Assembly: GCF_030272615.1 (NCBI RefSeq)
Contig: NC_081405.1
Coordinates: 23,207,772 to 23,271,771, forward strand
From: Cryptomeria japonica
Taxonomy: Eukaryota > Streptophyta > Pinopsida > Cupressales > Cupressaceae
DNA length: 64,000 nucleotides
Direction: 5' to 3'
Under the pieces are notes generated by a model. The model did not search any database. It had not been told where the DNA came from and saw only the letters and a list, made by a program, of their open reading frames with translations. This document shows positions 12,407-24,407 of the stretch, one piece after another; within the stretch, counting starts at the first letter, position 1, and every line of letters begins with the position of its first letter. The position numbers and the translations under genes were made by a program.

Positions 12407-13070
12407 AAATTGTTGGAATTCTTGTGTTAAACAATTTGAGTCGATAACGATATTCAATGAAAAATGAATATATGCAAAGCATGAATATGTGTGATTTCTT
12501 TTCATTTGACGAAGTCAAGAGGTCTAACTGATCAATTTCTTTAAAAAGAAAAAAATTATTATTAAAAGCCATTTTAGCCTATGTCATGAGTCATAAGAAA
12601 ATAATCTTGAAGTTGTTTTAATGTTCGTGTCATTCAAGAAATTTAGAAACCCCTTGATGAAACAACCTACTATCAACAATGTCTTGTAAATGTACCAATG
12701 ACACAAGAAGTGAATTTGCCTATGATAGGGATGGTCTTCCTATTCCGTGGTTAACTATTAATTTTTGGCTTTGAAAGGGAGTAAAATGACTCAGACGGAC
12801 TTCATTGCCGAATGCACCCTTATCCGTCCTTGTGATATGTAATGCGATAATCGTATTATACAATCGAGTTTGAAATATAGATTGCGGGTTTTCATGGCAT
12901 GGAGGTAAGACACTTCAAAGAATGGTTTTGAGATTCTTACACTAGAAGCGACTCACTTGGGAAATGTACAACATCAGCGGTTTAAGCCGGCAGTTAACCA
13001 AGTGTTAGCGGCAGGTTGGTAGAACAATCAAAGCGCCTATATTCACCAAGTTCAGAAAGTGAGTTGATTG

Positions 13071-13665
13071 TTATCGCCAAGTTGGTAAATAACATAAGTA
13101 ACTGATATGTTTTCACGCAAAGTTTTGACAACTTCTTCATCGGTAAGTTGGTGGAGTCCATATATAAAAAAAGAACAAACTAATTCACTTTATTTCAATA
13201 TCCCATGACAACTTGTGGATGGAGATTAAACCACCGATAGATAAAGATCCAATTATCATTAATGAAGTGTTGATGGCCAGATTATCGCTAAGTTGAAAGA
13301 ATCAAATTACCAATATGTTTCTTCGCATAACGTGGGAAAATTTAAAGTTGTATTGACCCCTCATGATAAATGTAAATAACTTAGCAATCGCCTCCATGCA
13401 CCGGCAAGTTAACAAGATACCAATACATGCTAACTTGTTGTTCTTATCGGCAAAGGAGAATTTTAAAGAAAGAAGACCAAGAATCCCACATGGTGCATAA
13501 AAGACGTTATTGTATTGTGCTTTAAGAAGAATAGCCATGGTTTTGTTTCATTATCGCTGAGTTGGTGGGAATCATCAAATTACCGATACATTCCATTCCT
13601 ACGCACAACGTGGAAAAACTTAAAGTCATGTAACTGTTTCATACATCGGTGAGTTGGCCAACTTT
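13071..13665 (+). repeat. Degenerate direct repeats with TTATCGCYRAGTTGG cores
   Basis: Modules starting at about 13071, 13282 and 13551 share a TTATCGCYRAGTTG core, then a stretch around ATATGTTT or ATACATTCC, then CGCAYAACGTGG and AAAGT. Spacing is about 211 and 269 bases. Shorter CATCGGTRAGTTGG echoes occur near 13138 and 13643. Similarity is partial, so the family is old or under weak constraint. Confidence 0.6.
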
Positions 13666-15054
13666 AACAAGTTACCAAACATTTCATCCTCTCTATTCTC
13701 ATCAGCAAGATGTGAGTATTTCAAAAGACAACGCCTTCCCCTTGAACGTCCATCTGGCGGATTGAATACACCACGTGGCTTGTGAAAGATAGCAAAATCG
13801 GTTTTTATAACTACCTATTACCCATTTGCTTTGCATGCCGATAGTTATGCATGCTATCGTGCTCTCTAACTCCACTCGTAGGTATTGAATATGAAATGTT
13901 TAAGCGCCTTGTATTCTGCAGATACGTGGTATGTGTATCAGATGGTTCCTTTCACGCAGATGCAACTGGCAGGTGCTAGTTGATATTTGACTAGTTTCTA
14001 AGTCATTTCCTTTTCTTCATGACAAAACTTTAGAAATATCTTGCCATTCTTGGTAGTATTATTTCTGTTGATACGTATTAGTGCTGCCAATTATATAAGA
14101 TTTTATAGTTACAAATGCTCTGGTCGACATACATGCAAAAGACGACAAGGTGTTTCAAGAGATGTCATCGCATGGAATTTTTTTAAAAAAAAAAAAAAAC
14201 TTTTTTTTTTAATATATATATATGCAATCGAAGTTTGCATACAATGAGGATTAATTTTATCAAATGGCTCAAAAGAAATCTCATCTCGTAGAATGCATGA
14301 AATGGGAGATTTTGAAAAGCATAAATGATCAAATGGCAAGGTTTCTGTCAGATTTGTTTCAACTTGCAGCATTTCAGAATAGATGTCATTTCATAGATAC
14401 CTGCTATAGGCAGAGGATTTCGATAGAAGCAGGTTACGGCAATAGTGGATCCGGATGTAGAGTCATCAGTAACAAAGGCAAAGACACTTCCTCAAATAAA
14501 CGTGGTCGCAACACAAAATGAATTAGTTGAAGAGGTTTTAGAAGCTTTCAAGTCTGTAAAACGTACATCCAAACATAAAGAATGGGTATGCATGATTACT
14601 TTCTGCACTGGCAGAGTAATGTGTTATAAAAGAGTTTTAAAGACTTCCTTGTGATTAAAGAAGAACTTGTGTAAGTTTCAGTTCAAATCGATATCATTCA
14701 TGCATTGAAGAATACTAGGTCGGTTTACTTCAAAACCCATGCTCGCTATCTTAAAGAGCTTTAAATATGTTATGAGTATTCTTTTCAAATACAGATTGAA
14801 GAAGGAGTTGTGTCAGATACCATGAAATATGGAGAATGAGAGATATGATTTATTTAATAAATTATCTCAAAGAAACGTAATGCAATGATTCTAGCAGTAG
14901 CATGGTATTGTTTTAAATGATCTTTCAAGTTTTCAAACCTATGGGATAAGAGGGAGTCGAGAGATATTTTTAAACATTATTTAATTTGCTGCAATTGGTA
15001 ATGACAAGACGCTTTAAGAACTTCTTAGTATAAGAATCTGCAAAACACATCAAC

Positions 15055-18000
15055 ATGAAATACAAGGCTCAAGAGTATGAGTATGCCCCGATGATCACCA
15101 CCATGATTCTGGAGGTTCATGATACCAAGATTGGGCACATTAATTTGTAGGAGATCAAAAAGTTCTTCATGGAAGGTGACAGATCAAAGTTATCTTGTAG
15201 AGTGGCAGAAAGCGGCTTGATTAAAGCAGCATGTTTTCCCATATCAATTCAATGTACAGATTTGGTGCTAGAATGCTCAAAAAGATATAATCTCGATGCA
15301 AGAGAGATAAGAGCTACAGATGGATCCTTAATGGCCAAACTTGATGGAATTTCAATAGCTATTATTCTTCGTTTGCCATATAAGGAAAAGTTCACTCACA
15401 TCGATAAGCAAAAAGCTTACAAATACTTCAGCGATAATAGAAGCAAATGCCTCAACAATCTGGCTAAAGAATGGATGGTTGCACCACGAGGAGGACAGTC
15501 TTAGCTTCCAAAAACACTCCATTGTTCTCTTTTCGTCAAAAAAATTTGCTACTTGATTATCTTACTCCATAGAGTGACAGGAAGTCCTAATTCCACTGAG
15601 TTCGAAATGTGGATGTACCTCTTCATAACAGTCATCTCTATCGGTAAGCAATTCATTGACTGGGGCCATTTCATCAGCAACTGCATACATGACCAGTTAG
15701 TGCACTTCAAAACAAGTCAACGCTTCCATATGACCTCTTACTTGATATATGCTATTGCTAATTTGAGGCCATGGCCAGGGTTAAGTACTAATGGTGTCCT
15801 GAATCAAGAAACTCAAGTTTACCATTATTACAAGCAATTGCCACTTGAGGAAAGCTTTGTGTATTTCAGGCAGGTGAATGATGCTTTCACAATGTGGGCA
15901 GTAAGGTTATTACAAGGAGACATTGCCACCAGAATATCAAAGGAAGCCACTAAATTGATAAAGAAATATGGAAGTTTCTTCATCCGTTTTCCGAGATTTA
16001 CCTATCTTCGAGTAGGAGGATTTGAAGGTTATCCACACAAGCTACCTAGATATGTTGATGATAAGCTCATTTTAGTTGAGCTTTGTCGGCAATTGGTTTC
16101 AGTTCAAAAGAAATGTAGAGATAGAAAGAATAAAGGGGTAGCCTTTCCCATTTGTCTCGGGCACTATAGATGTGAGTCAAGTTCAAGAGCAGATGAGACA
16201 GAAAAAGCTTTATCTAAGATCAACTTGTATCCATACTAGATGAGGTTCCCTTTTGATAGCAAGGGTTATGTCAAGAACAGCTTAAAGTTAGGCCCTGGCT
16301 ATTTTCATTTTCCTAATCTCGAAGACTTTTGGGAGGATTGCGAAGATGAGTTTGAGGTTAGAAAAAGAGATTGGACAAGGTTAACTTTGAAGCAAATGAA
16401 AGATTTTAAGATGGATTGGACCATAGAAGGCATTGAAGATGATGGATCTGATTTGATTGATCCTATCTATTCTGAGCAAGTCCAGTCCTAGCCACTTCCC
16501 AGTTTGAATTGGGCAGATCCGAAAATGAGAGATGTTAGAGAAAGAACAAGTTTTGTAATCAAGAATTCTGAAGCCTGGATTAAGAAGAAAATTACTCAAA
16601 TGACTGCTACCAGACCAACAAAGGAAACTTTAAGAAGGAAAGGAAGTCAGCTTGAGAGCTCTATGTCACTGCATTCTTCCCATACTCCAGCTAGGGATAC
16701 TCCTTCTTACCAGAATACTCAAGGAAGTGATGGAGATGAAGACCTTCCAAGGAGGAACAATCTTCAAAACACATGTGGTGATGAACCCCGACAAAAGAGG
16801 AAGAAATCCAGAGCAAAAGACATAGAAGAAAATTCTATTGCAAGTCAAGTAAAGGATCAAGTTCCAATGGAAATTCTGGATGACACAAGATTTGATGATG
16901 GAATGCATTCCATATCTCCCTCAGTTCCTATTGAATCCCTACGACAAGAAGCACAACAAAATACTTTAGTCATGGATTCATCATTTCCAAGCAATCCAAG
17001 CGATCAATTTGAAGAAATCAGAGAGGTGACTACAACACTCGTAGCAAGACAGGAAAACATCCAAGAGTCCACAGAAAATTCTTCATTCCCATGGTTAGAA
17101 CAAAGTCTATTGAAGAAGAGGAAGGTAGAAAAGCTAGTGGTACCTAAATTTAGTAGCATATATGATCTCTTTGAAAGAGCTGAAAAACCAAAGAAACTCA
17201 AAGTATCCTGAAGAATAAAGACTGATCCAAATTCAAGGAATATGTGCTTAGAGATTGCTCAACCCATATTTGAGAAGGATACAAATGAGGCCACCTCTGC
17301 GGACTTTGTTGTGACAAAGATTGATATGGGACCTTCTTCTCATGAGTCTGATATTCAGAATTTTAATGTGATGGCAGCCAGAATGGTGGAGAGAAGTGAA
17401 AAGGATAAGCAATCCAAGGATCAATTGAAACAACAAGTGCACACTTTGTCTTCTTACTTGAGATCCGTAGTTGATACCTCCACTATGCCACTAAGTGTAG
17501 ATCGCCAGCCAATTATATTTACACCAGAAGGAGTAATTGAAAGGAATGTTATGGATAATCTTCAAAAATACCAAGCCTATGGAAAGGTAATTGAAGGTTG
17601 GGTAGAAAAGGTCAAAACTCTTGCATGTGATTTCCTAGTCGAAGCAAAATCTATCCATGATGAGGCCTTAATAAAGAAAAATACTATTGAGCAAGACTTG
17701 AAGAATGTCAAGAAAGAGGAAACAGCTTGGAAGGAAATTGTGAATGATTTCAAACAAATGATAGAAATTGGAATGGACACCCTTGCAACTGAGAAAATCC
17801 TGCCTAATAATGAAAAAGATTATCTAGAAATATGGATAGAAAGCATTAACTGGAAACTAGTGATCATAGATCAAGTTTCATCAGAGTTAGAAAAGCTCAT
17901 GTTTTCATGTGATCAAGTGTGTACCAAACTCCAAGGACAACTCACTGCTCTTCTCCCAGATGTGACATTGATGGAAGATTTGCAGGTGTTACAGAATAGC

Positions 18001-18318
18001 TTCCAGAACATGGTAGATCAGCAACTTTTTAATAGGACAAACTTCAATGAAAATACCATGGAAAAATTGATTGATATTTACTCATCCTTGAGAATCTCTA
18101 TGTCTCAAATACTCAGCATGGTGACAGAACTAAGTGGCGTTCATAGAAACTTGAAGACATGGAAAATGAGGATAGCCAACATCCTAATTCCCAAAGGAAA
18201 ATTTGTCACTTCAGCCATCCGACTTTTCAAAATCTTCAGAGACAAAGGACCTGGACAACATAATATGCCTACAGAAGCAACAGCCTCATCGGCAATGCAA
18301 GGAGTTAGCTTAGAATAA
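15055..18318 (+). pseudogene. 1,087-codon ORF upstream of the N2 primer site, five internal stops
   Basis: A single frame from the ATG at 15055 to TAA at 18316-18318 is interrupted only by stops near 15148, 15502, 16237, 16489 and 17209, all TAG or TGA. The N-terminal 400 residues include LDGISIAIILRLP, STEFEMWMYLF and FIDWGHFISN; their layout recalls the putative plant transposon protein domain found in Athila/Tat accessory ORFs, though I cannot confirm it. A charged Lys/Glu/Ser-rich linker (about 16500-17210) follows, then a 350-residue region that reads as largely alpha-helical. No zinc knuckle, protease or RT motif is present, so it is not gag or pol. Function unknown. Confidence 0.7.
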
Positions 18319-18474
18319 GTGCAGAGTTGCATTTTGTATAGTCTTCATTTTTGTTGTGTTACTCACATCATGTTTTTGTCTTTCTTTGTAAATAACTCTC
18401 ATGATCGAGTTTCCTTTCTCTCATCTCTATTTCTGTATTGTAATAAAAGATAATCTTGGCTCTTTTCATATGAG

Positions 18475-18616
18475 GTAGTTATCCTAAGTTCTCATTTTGG
18501 GTAGTTATTCTAAGTAGATATTTTTCCCAAAGTTGAGGAAGTTATTTCAAGTAGTTGAGGAAGTTATAAAGTAGTTATAAAGGTGGTTAGGGTAGTTACC
18601 ACTTCACCTATATATA
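18475..18616 (+). promoter_or_regulatory. Candidate N2 LTR promoter: GTAGTTAT repeats and a TATA box
   Basis: Seven or so copies of GTAGTTAT or GAAGTTAT lie between 18475 and 18600, followed by TATATATACC at about 18609-18617 and then a CATTATTATTCAATG stretch. The GTAGTTA core resembles plant MYB-recognised elements (my inference). The location, about 480 bases before the LTR end, suits a retrotransposon promoter with a long R-U5 region. Confidence 0.55.
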
Positions 18617-19100
18617 CCTCATTATTATTCAATGTAGAGGATTCCACTTTTTCACAAGCTTTGTATAAGAGGCTTGGATAGTGTTATTCAAGCAATTAAG
18701 CAATAGAGATCAATTTGGATGTGTGTTCAACTTATTCTCATGGGTTATCATCAATGTTCTTATGTTTAATTGATGATTACCTAATGCTTTCCCATTAACA
18801 TTGAATGTGAAGAAGTTTATTTCAAGTTGTGGTATCTCAAACTTGATTATATGGAATTTATTTTAATCTAGATTCATACTTTATATGGTGTTCAATCTTT
18901 CTTTATTGTTCGTTCTTTAAATTTTGAAAATCCAAATACCCCCATTATACGAGGGAGCTGCCCCTCTCAAACGCAGAGAAGAATTACCATTTCTTTGTGA
19001 TTCTTCAACTATTGTGAATGCTTTGTTGCTAATTATAGGGCAAAACAGAGTTTTTCAAGAAAGTTTCTTAAAGCAACAAATCCGTTTACCAACAGATTTT

Positions 19101-19117
19101 TGGCGACTCTGCTGGGA
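19101..19117 (+). other. Primer binding site of N2
   Basis: TGGCGACTCTGCTGGGA follows the proposed LTR end CCAACA by six bases. This sequence is common at the LTR/internal border of plant Tat-type gypsy elements. I did not confirm the cognate tRNA. Confidence 0.75.
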
Positions 19118-19182
19118 ATTCGAAATCAAAACAAGAAGACAGTCGCTTTGATATTGTTTTTACTTGCCTGTCATGAAACAAG

Positions 19183-21272
19183 ATGGTTCTTCCGCATGAG
19201 AACCTCTTCCTTGTGCTACAACCGAATCTTGATTGGATTCATGCAGAGCAAGAAGATATACTTTCGCAATTGGATACTTTAGCTTGGAGGAATAGAAGAA
19301 GTAGGGCTGAATATTAAAGAGTAAGTGCTATATTGGCAGAAGAAGAAAGACAAGCTCAGAATCCAGTGGTGGTCTGTGAAAGAGTAGTGGAAAGTTTTCC
19401 TTGTGTGTTCTTGATTGCATTAAATCAGCAACCAAATCAAAGACAACCTAGAATATGACAGATTGATCCAGAATAGTGCATCAAGTGTTGGTGGAAGAAG
19501 TTGAATTATTACTTTCTTAGGAGAGTACATCCTAGACAAGAACTTATTGTCATTAAGAGAATTTTTGTGCTTCCTAGGTGAAAAAGACAAAATATTTGAT
19601 GTATGCAAGATCAGTACAAGCAAGGTAATTAGCAAGCACGCTGGCAAGCAAAAGGTATACTAGAGGTGATAGAAGCAAGGGTGTCATTGATCCTAATTTT
19701 GCTGAACTATACAAGGTTGATTTTTCCACATCTTCCACCACTTATAAAAAGAAAGTTAAGTCTACCAGTAGACCTTCTTCGCCAAAGAAAGCAAGTGCTC
19801 ATTCCTCATTTTTCCAAGCCTTAACTTTACTTCCTCCTCTTGTTATTAACTTTACACAACCAATCATGGCTCATCCACAACCAGTTCCATGGGGTGCTAC
19901 CATAGGCCCTCTAGCTTTAGGAAATCAATTGCATGATTTGCCAACAGGTTCAAGGAAGCATCTTCCGAAGTTCTCAGGAGATGGAAAAGTGACTGCAGAA
20001 GATCATATTAGTGCTTTCTTTACTGCATGCGCAATCCTCAGAGTTCAATATGAGGATGTTTCTGTACGACTTTTTGTTGAAACTCTAATTGATGCCGCAA
20101 CTAAATGGTTTAATCAGTTACCATCCGGTTCTATTACTAATTGGGCGACTCTGTTACAAAAATTTGAAGAAAGATTTAAAACTATAGATGATGGTCATTT
20201 ACTTCTTTCTCAATTAACCCAAATGAAGAAAGAAGTGCATGAACCTATGAGAGAATTTGTGTCTCGTTTCAACAAAATAGTCAATAAATTAGCAGCTGAT
20301 AAGAGGCCTATGGAGGAAAATCAAAAATGTTTCTTCATTAATGCACAACCTCCTGACATTAGTTTCCAAATAAGAAGAGGACGAGTAGCTGATCTCGCTG
20401 CAGCACAAAGGTTAACAATTGAAGTTGAAGATGACCTACTAAGTGCTGGAAAGTGGAATAAAGAATTATAGAAAGGAAAAATTCAACAAGCCAATCCTAC
20501 ACCTACCGATCCAATGATTCAAAAGCTAGCTAATGATTTACTTTAGTTGAAGAAGCAATTACCACAGAATCCACCACCTATGTATCAAGATATTCCTAGA
20601 AGGAATTATATTCCATATCAACAAAACCGCCAACCAAAGCTACCAACTCCAACACCAAGGTTGGTGATTGAGCATCCATCTACAAGTAATCATCAAACTG
20701 CTGCAATGTGTGATTTTCATCTCACAACAGACCATGATGGAGCTTCATGTCCCGAGATGACTAGGTTTATGCAGTTGAACCAGACCAGTGAAAAGATTGA
20801 AGAATATGTTGAAGATGAAACTAATCAACAGTTTGGTCCACCTACAGTCAACTTTTTAGAATATGAGTCTGGCGAGGAAAATGAGAAAGATAGTGACATA
20901 AATAATCATTCATGTAATGTGTTTACAAAGAATTGGCACCAGAAGCTCGGCGAGAAAGCTAAGTTAGCTACAAAAGATAAAGAGGTGGATGAGGTTCCTA
21001 AGCAAATTCTTTCTAGGAAACAAAGTAAAGAAGAACTAGGATCATCAAGAAAAGCTGAAAAAGAAGTTGAACATGGTGATTCCTCTTTTGAAGATTCTTT
21101 TGATTTCATTGAATATTGTAAAAAGACTAAGGTGCAAATTTCTCAATTTGAGTATCTTAAGAAGAATCCGCAGCAATTGGATAAATTGATGCATTGTATC
21201 AAAAAGGATTTCAAGCAACCTCACTCAGACGTACATCAAGAATCAGGAGAGAATTTTGATGAGGATGAGTAA
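19183..21272 (+). pseudogene. N2 gag (broken)
   Basis: A likely N-terminus starts at the ATG at 19183 (MVLPHENLF), then stops and at least one frameshift lead into the main frame by about 19690; the ATG at 19866 (MAHPQP) is internal. The capsid core has LPKFSGDGKVTAEDHISAFF, ATKWFNQLP and the LLSQLTQMKKE ... VSRFNKIV segment typical of plant gypsy gag. A Cys/His cluster (CDFH ... H ... C) near 20708-20750 replaces the usual zinc knuckle. A charged linker follows to a TAA at 21270. In-frame TAG codons sit at 20469 and 20544. Gag would assemble particles; this copy cannot. Confidence 0.82.
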
Positions 21273-23387
21273 GAGGGGTTTATTTCAAAGGAATCATCTC
21301 TTGTTGCCACTTCCTTTTCTAATAAGCCAGATCCTTTCTATATTTCCTTGTACATTGCTGGTTGTAAGTTGAGTAATTGTATTATAGATTCCAATGCTTC
21401 TGATAATGTAATGCCTTCCAAAGTTGCTCATGCACTAGGCCTATCTTTAAATAAACCTACTGGTAAAGTGTTCTCAATGGAATCAAAGCAAGTACCTTTG
21501 GTCGGACAAATTAAGGACGCTCAAGTCGTTTTAGCTGCTCATCCCCAAAAGAAGTTGAAACTTAACATCTTGGTTGCCGATATTCCAGCCAGCTATGGTA
21601 TGCTCTTAAGCCGTAGTTTTTGTAAATATTTGAGTGGAGAGATTCAATTAGATTGGTCACACGCCTTGATACCTCTTAGCAACAAGAAAGTTAGATTGGA
21701 CCCAGAACCCAAAGCCAAACACACAGTTCTCAAATCTGATGATCCAAGAGCTGAAATATTATATGTTGAGACTGGTCCAGGTACATATATGATGTCATCA
21801 AAGAAGGAGAATGTTCCTGAAATTTTGGCTCCTGACATATCCTCAGAACTTTGGGTAATGCAATTTGATGGAAGTTCTTCATCTTCTGATTCAGGTGCTG
21901 GTGTGGTGTTGATATCTCCTCAAGGGGAAAAGTTTCCTAAAGCCTACAAGCTTGCATTTGATACTACCAATAATACGACAGAATATGAAGCTCTTCTTCT
22001 AGGTTTGGAATTTGCCAAAGAAAAAGGAATCAAGAAGTTACAAGTTATGGGAGATGCTAAACTAGTTGTCAACCAGGTGAGGAGTCAATATCAGACCAAA
22101 AATAAAAGGCTCAAGTCCTATCGAAACAAAGTATGGGATGAGATCGAAAGTTTTTATGCTTTCTCCATACAAGCCATCCCAAGAGAACAAAATACAAAGG
22201 CATATTCTCTTGTCGTTTCAGCCTCTTTATTACTGCCCCATCCTGAGTTTGAAAAAGATGTGTATATAGTGGAAATGATCTACCGACCTAGTGTGCCAGA
22301 TAATAATCAAAATTGGCAAGTTTTTGATGATGATAAACATATCATCTCATTTTTGGAGGGCACCGAAACTTTTTCCAATTTGTCCTTTGATGGTAATCAT
22401 TCTTTGACAAGCCAACAAAATATAAAAGAAGAAGATAAAGAATCAGAGATTTTGCAACTAAAGGGAAATACTATTCCTAAGGGATTAGTCACTCTTGAGA
22501 GTCTCTTTGATAAGAATGATCAGTTTGTAAAGAATGATGAAAAGAAGCCCTCAAGTTCTCCAGATACAGAAAAAGTAAATATTGGTTTTGAAAATGATCC
22601 CAAGATTGTTTTAATTGGAAAATGCTTGACCCACAAAAAAAGAAAAGTCATCATTGAATTGTTGAATAGCTATATTGATGTATTCACATGGTGCTATGAT
22701 GATCTCAAAGTGTTTATGAATGGCGAATTTAAGCATCATATTCCTCTTAAGCCTGATTCACCCCCATTCAGGCAAAAACAAAGGCAATTCAATCCAAAGA
22801 TAGCAGATGCAATCTTTGCGGAGGTAGATAAAATGTTAAAGGCTAAAATCATTTACCCAATCCATCATTCCACATGGGTTGCAAATATAGTGCCTGTCAG
22901 AAAGAAGAATGGCGAGATAAGAATTTGTGTTGATTTTCGCAATCTCAATCAAGCATCTCTTAAAGACAACTATCCCTTACCAGTAATGGACCATCTCCTT
23001 CAAACTGTCTCTGGTTCGAAGATGATGTCAATGCTTGATTGTTTTTCTGGATATAATCAAATCGGTGTAGAACAAGATGATCAGCATAAGACAACTTTCA
23101 CTACTTCGTGGGGAACCTTTGCCTATAACTGTATGCCTTTCGGTTTGATTAATGTTGGTGCCACCTTTCAACATGCAATTGATCTTTCTTTTGGTGACTT
23201 AAGAAATAAAATTATTGTTGTATACCTAGATGACTTAACTATTTTCTCCAAGAAATGTGAAGAACATGCTTATCATTTGGAGTGTGTGCTACAACGTTGC
23301 AGGCAACAAGGTATTTCATTGAACCCAAAGAAATCCATTTTTGGAGTGATAGAAGGGAAATTGTTAGGTCACATTGTTTCGAAATAA
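21273..23387 (+). pseudogene. N2 protease, archaeal-type RNase H and reverse transcriptase
   Basis: Same frame as gag, 679 codons open from 21348. Protease: CIIDSNASDNVMPS (Asp-Ser-Asn in place of Asp-Ser-Gly) at about 21370-21410. An archaeal-type RNase H comes next, ahead of RT: QFDGSSSSSDSGAG, TTEYEALLLGLEFA and VMGDAKLVVNQV (about 21860-22080); its last acidic site is altered (NTKAYSL). RT follows with CVDFRNLNQASLKDNYPLP, MLDCFSGYNQI, MPFGLINVGATFQ and VVYLDDLTIFSK (near 23217-23250). The frame ends at a TAA after GHIVSK. The RT core itself looks nearly intact. Confidence 0.88.
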
Positions 23388-24217
23388 GGTATTCATATTG
23401 ATCCAGAGCGAGTCAAGTCCATTCAGCAGTTACCGTTACCTTCCAGTAAGCCTGGTGTTCACTCCTTCTTTGGCCAGATTAATTTTATAAGAAAGTTCAT
23501 TCCTGATTTCTCAGAAATTACAAAATCCATTGTTGACATGATGAAAGATAATGTCACATTCAAATGGTCAGAGGAAGGAAAAAGGGTTTTCAATCAGATC
23601 AAGTCAGCCATTGCGGATGCACCTACATTGGTTTATCCAGATTTCTCCAAAGATTTCAATGTATATTGTTATGCTTCTGACACTACATTATCCACAATAT
23701 TGACCCAACATCATAATGAAAACATTGAAGCACCGATTTCTTTTATGATTATTCCACTGAAAAAGCATGAATTGAAGTATTCTCCAGTTGAAAAGCAAGC
23801 TTATGCAGTGGTCAAGGCTATGAAGCAATTTCACTTTTATGTTCTAAATTCTCATTCTATAGTGTATGTCCCAGATATTGCAGTGAAGACCATACTCACA
23901 CAACAAGAAATTGGTATGAGCAAGTGAGCCTCTTGGATTGCAAAGGTTCAAGAGTATGATATCGATATCAAACCAACCAAGCTTGTTCGTGGGCATGGGT
24001 TGTGTAAGTTAATAGCTGAGAATAATTCTAATGGGAATGTTGCTCAAGAGTCTGAACTACCTTTGGTTTTATTTGTCAGCACCACGGATGAGTGGTTTTC
24101 TAACATAGCACATTTTCTCACATACGGAGAATGTCCTGCTCATCTCACCCCTAGGGAGAAACGGACTATCAAGTTAAAAGCTGCTAAATATATTATTTCT
24201 AAGAATCATGTACTTCA
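23388..24217 (+). pseudogene. N2 RNase H and N-terminal integrase fragment
   Basis: Continues the pol frame. The classical RNase H has NVYCYASDTTL where YxDAS is expected, so its first Asp is shifted or lost, while KHELKYSPVEKQAYAVVKA matches the family. A TGA lies at about 23925. The remainder (STTDEWFSNIAHFLTYGECP ... REKRTIKLKAAKY) is the start of the integrase region just before its zinc finger. The zinc finger, catalytic core and everything 3' of it are absent, because the sequence passes into copia RNase H. Confidence 0.85.
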
Positions 24218-24407
24218 TTCTAGAACAAAGCACATTGAATTTAAGTATCACTTCCTAAGGGAAAGAGGTCAAGAGAAGGAGGTGAAGATGGAATATGTGA
24301 AGAGTAAAGATCAGTTAGTTGATATCTTTACTAAGCCCTTACCAAAGGCTACCTTTGAGTTTCTCAGAGGTAAACTAGGGGTTAGACCCCTACACGGGAA
24401 GAACTAG
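24000..24407 (+). other. Chimeric ORF: gypsy pol fused in frame to copia RNase H
   Basis: One open frame of 135 codons begins in N2 integrase and ends in the C-terminus of element A pol. The copia part is diagnostic: SRTKHIEFKYHFLRE, VKSKDQLVDIFTKPLP and FLRGKLGV. The crossover lies around IISKNHVLH (about 24190-24217), a stretch that resembles both parents: gypsy elements have a similar VLY segment here and copia RNase H has ISKNPVMH. This points to deletion through short homology. A folded, functional product is unlikely. Confidence 0.88.

Larger units (their letters stand above)
12411..19094 (+). repeat. Proposed 6.7-kb 5' LTR of N2
   Basis: It begins TGTTGG and ends CCAACA just before the primer binding site, consistent with TG...CA termini. 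It has a TATA-bearing promoter near its 3' end and a broken 1,087-codon ORF inside. From 12411 to 15054 I see no gene, only degenerate repeats (13071 onward) and A/T runs near 14180-14225. With no second copy, an alternative is that 12411 to about 18320 is the tail of a different element and the true LTR is short; I found no polypurine tract near 18320 to support that. Confidence 0.5.
12411..24217 (+). mobile_element. Element N2: Tat-like Ty3/gypsy, 3'-truncated, nested in element A
   Basis: Gypsy gag, protease, aRNH, RT, RNase H and the first part of integrase run in one frame from about 19690 to 24217, downstream of a primer site of the TGGCGACTCTGCTGGG type. The left boundary is set at TGTTGGAATTC, directly after sequence that still resembles the copia gene (FEE then a stop). 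There is no 3' LTR: the right side joins copia RNase H at about 24200-24220. The upstream 6.7 kb up to the primer site is interpreted as one giant LTR, but the partner copy needed to prove that is deleted. Confidence 0.75.

Noticed and set aside
18320-18480. Short-LTR start for N2 near 18320
   Set aside because: No polypurine tract precedes it and no clear TG start; kept only as an alternative to the giant-LTR model.
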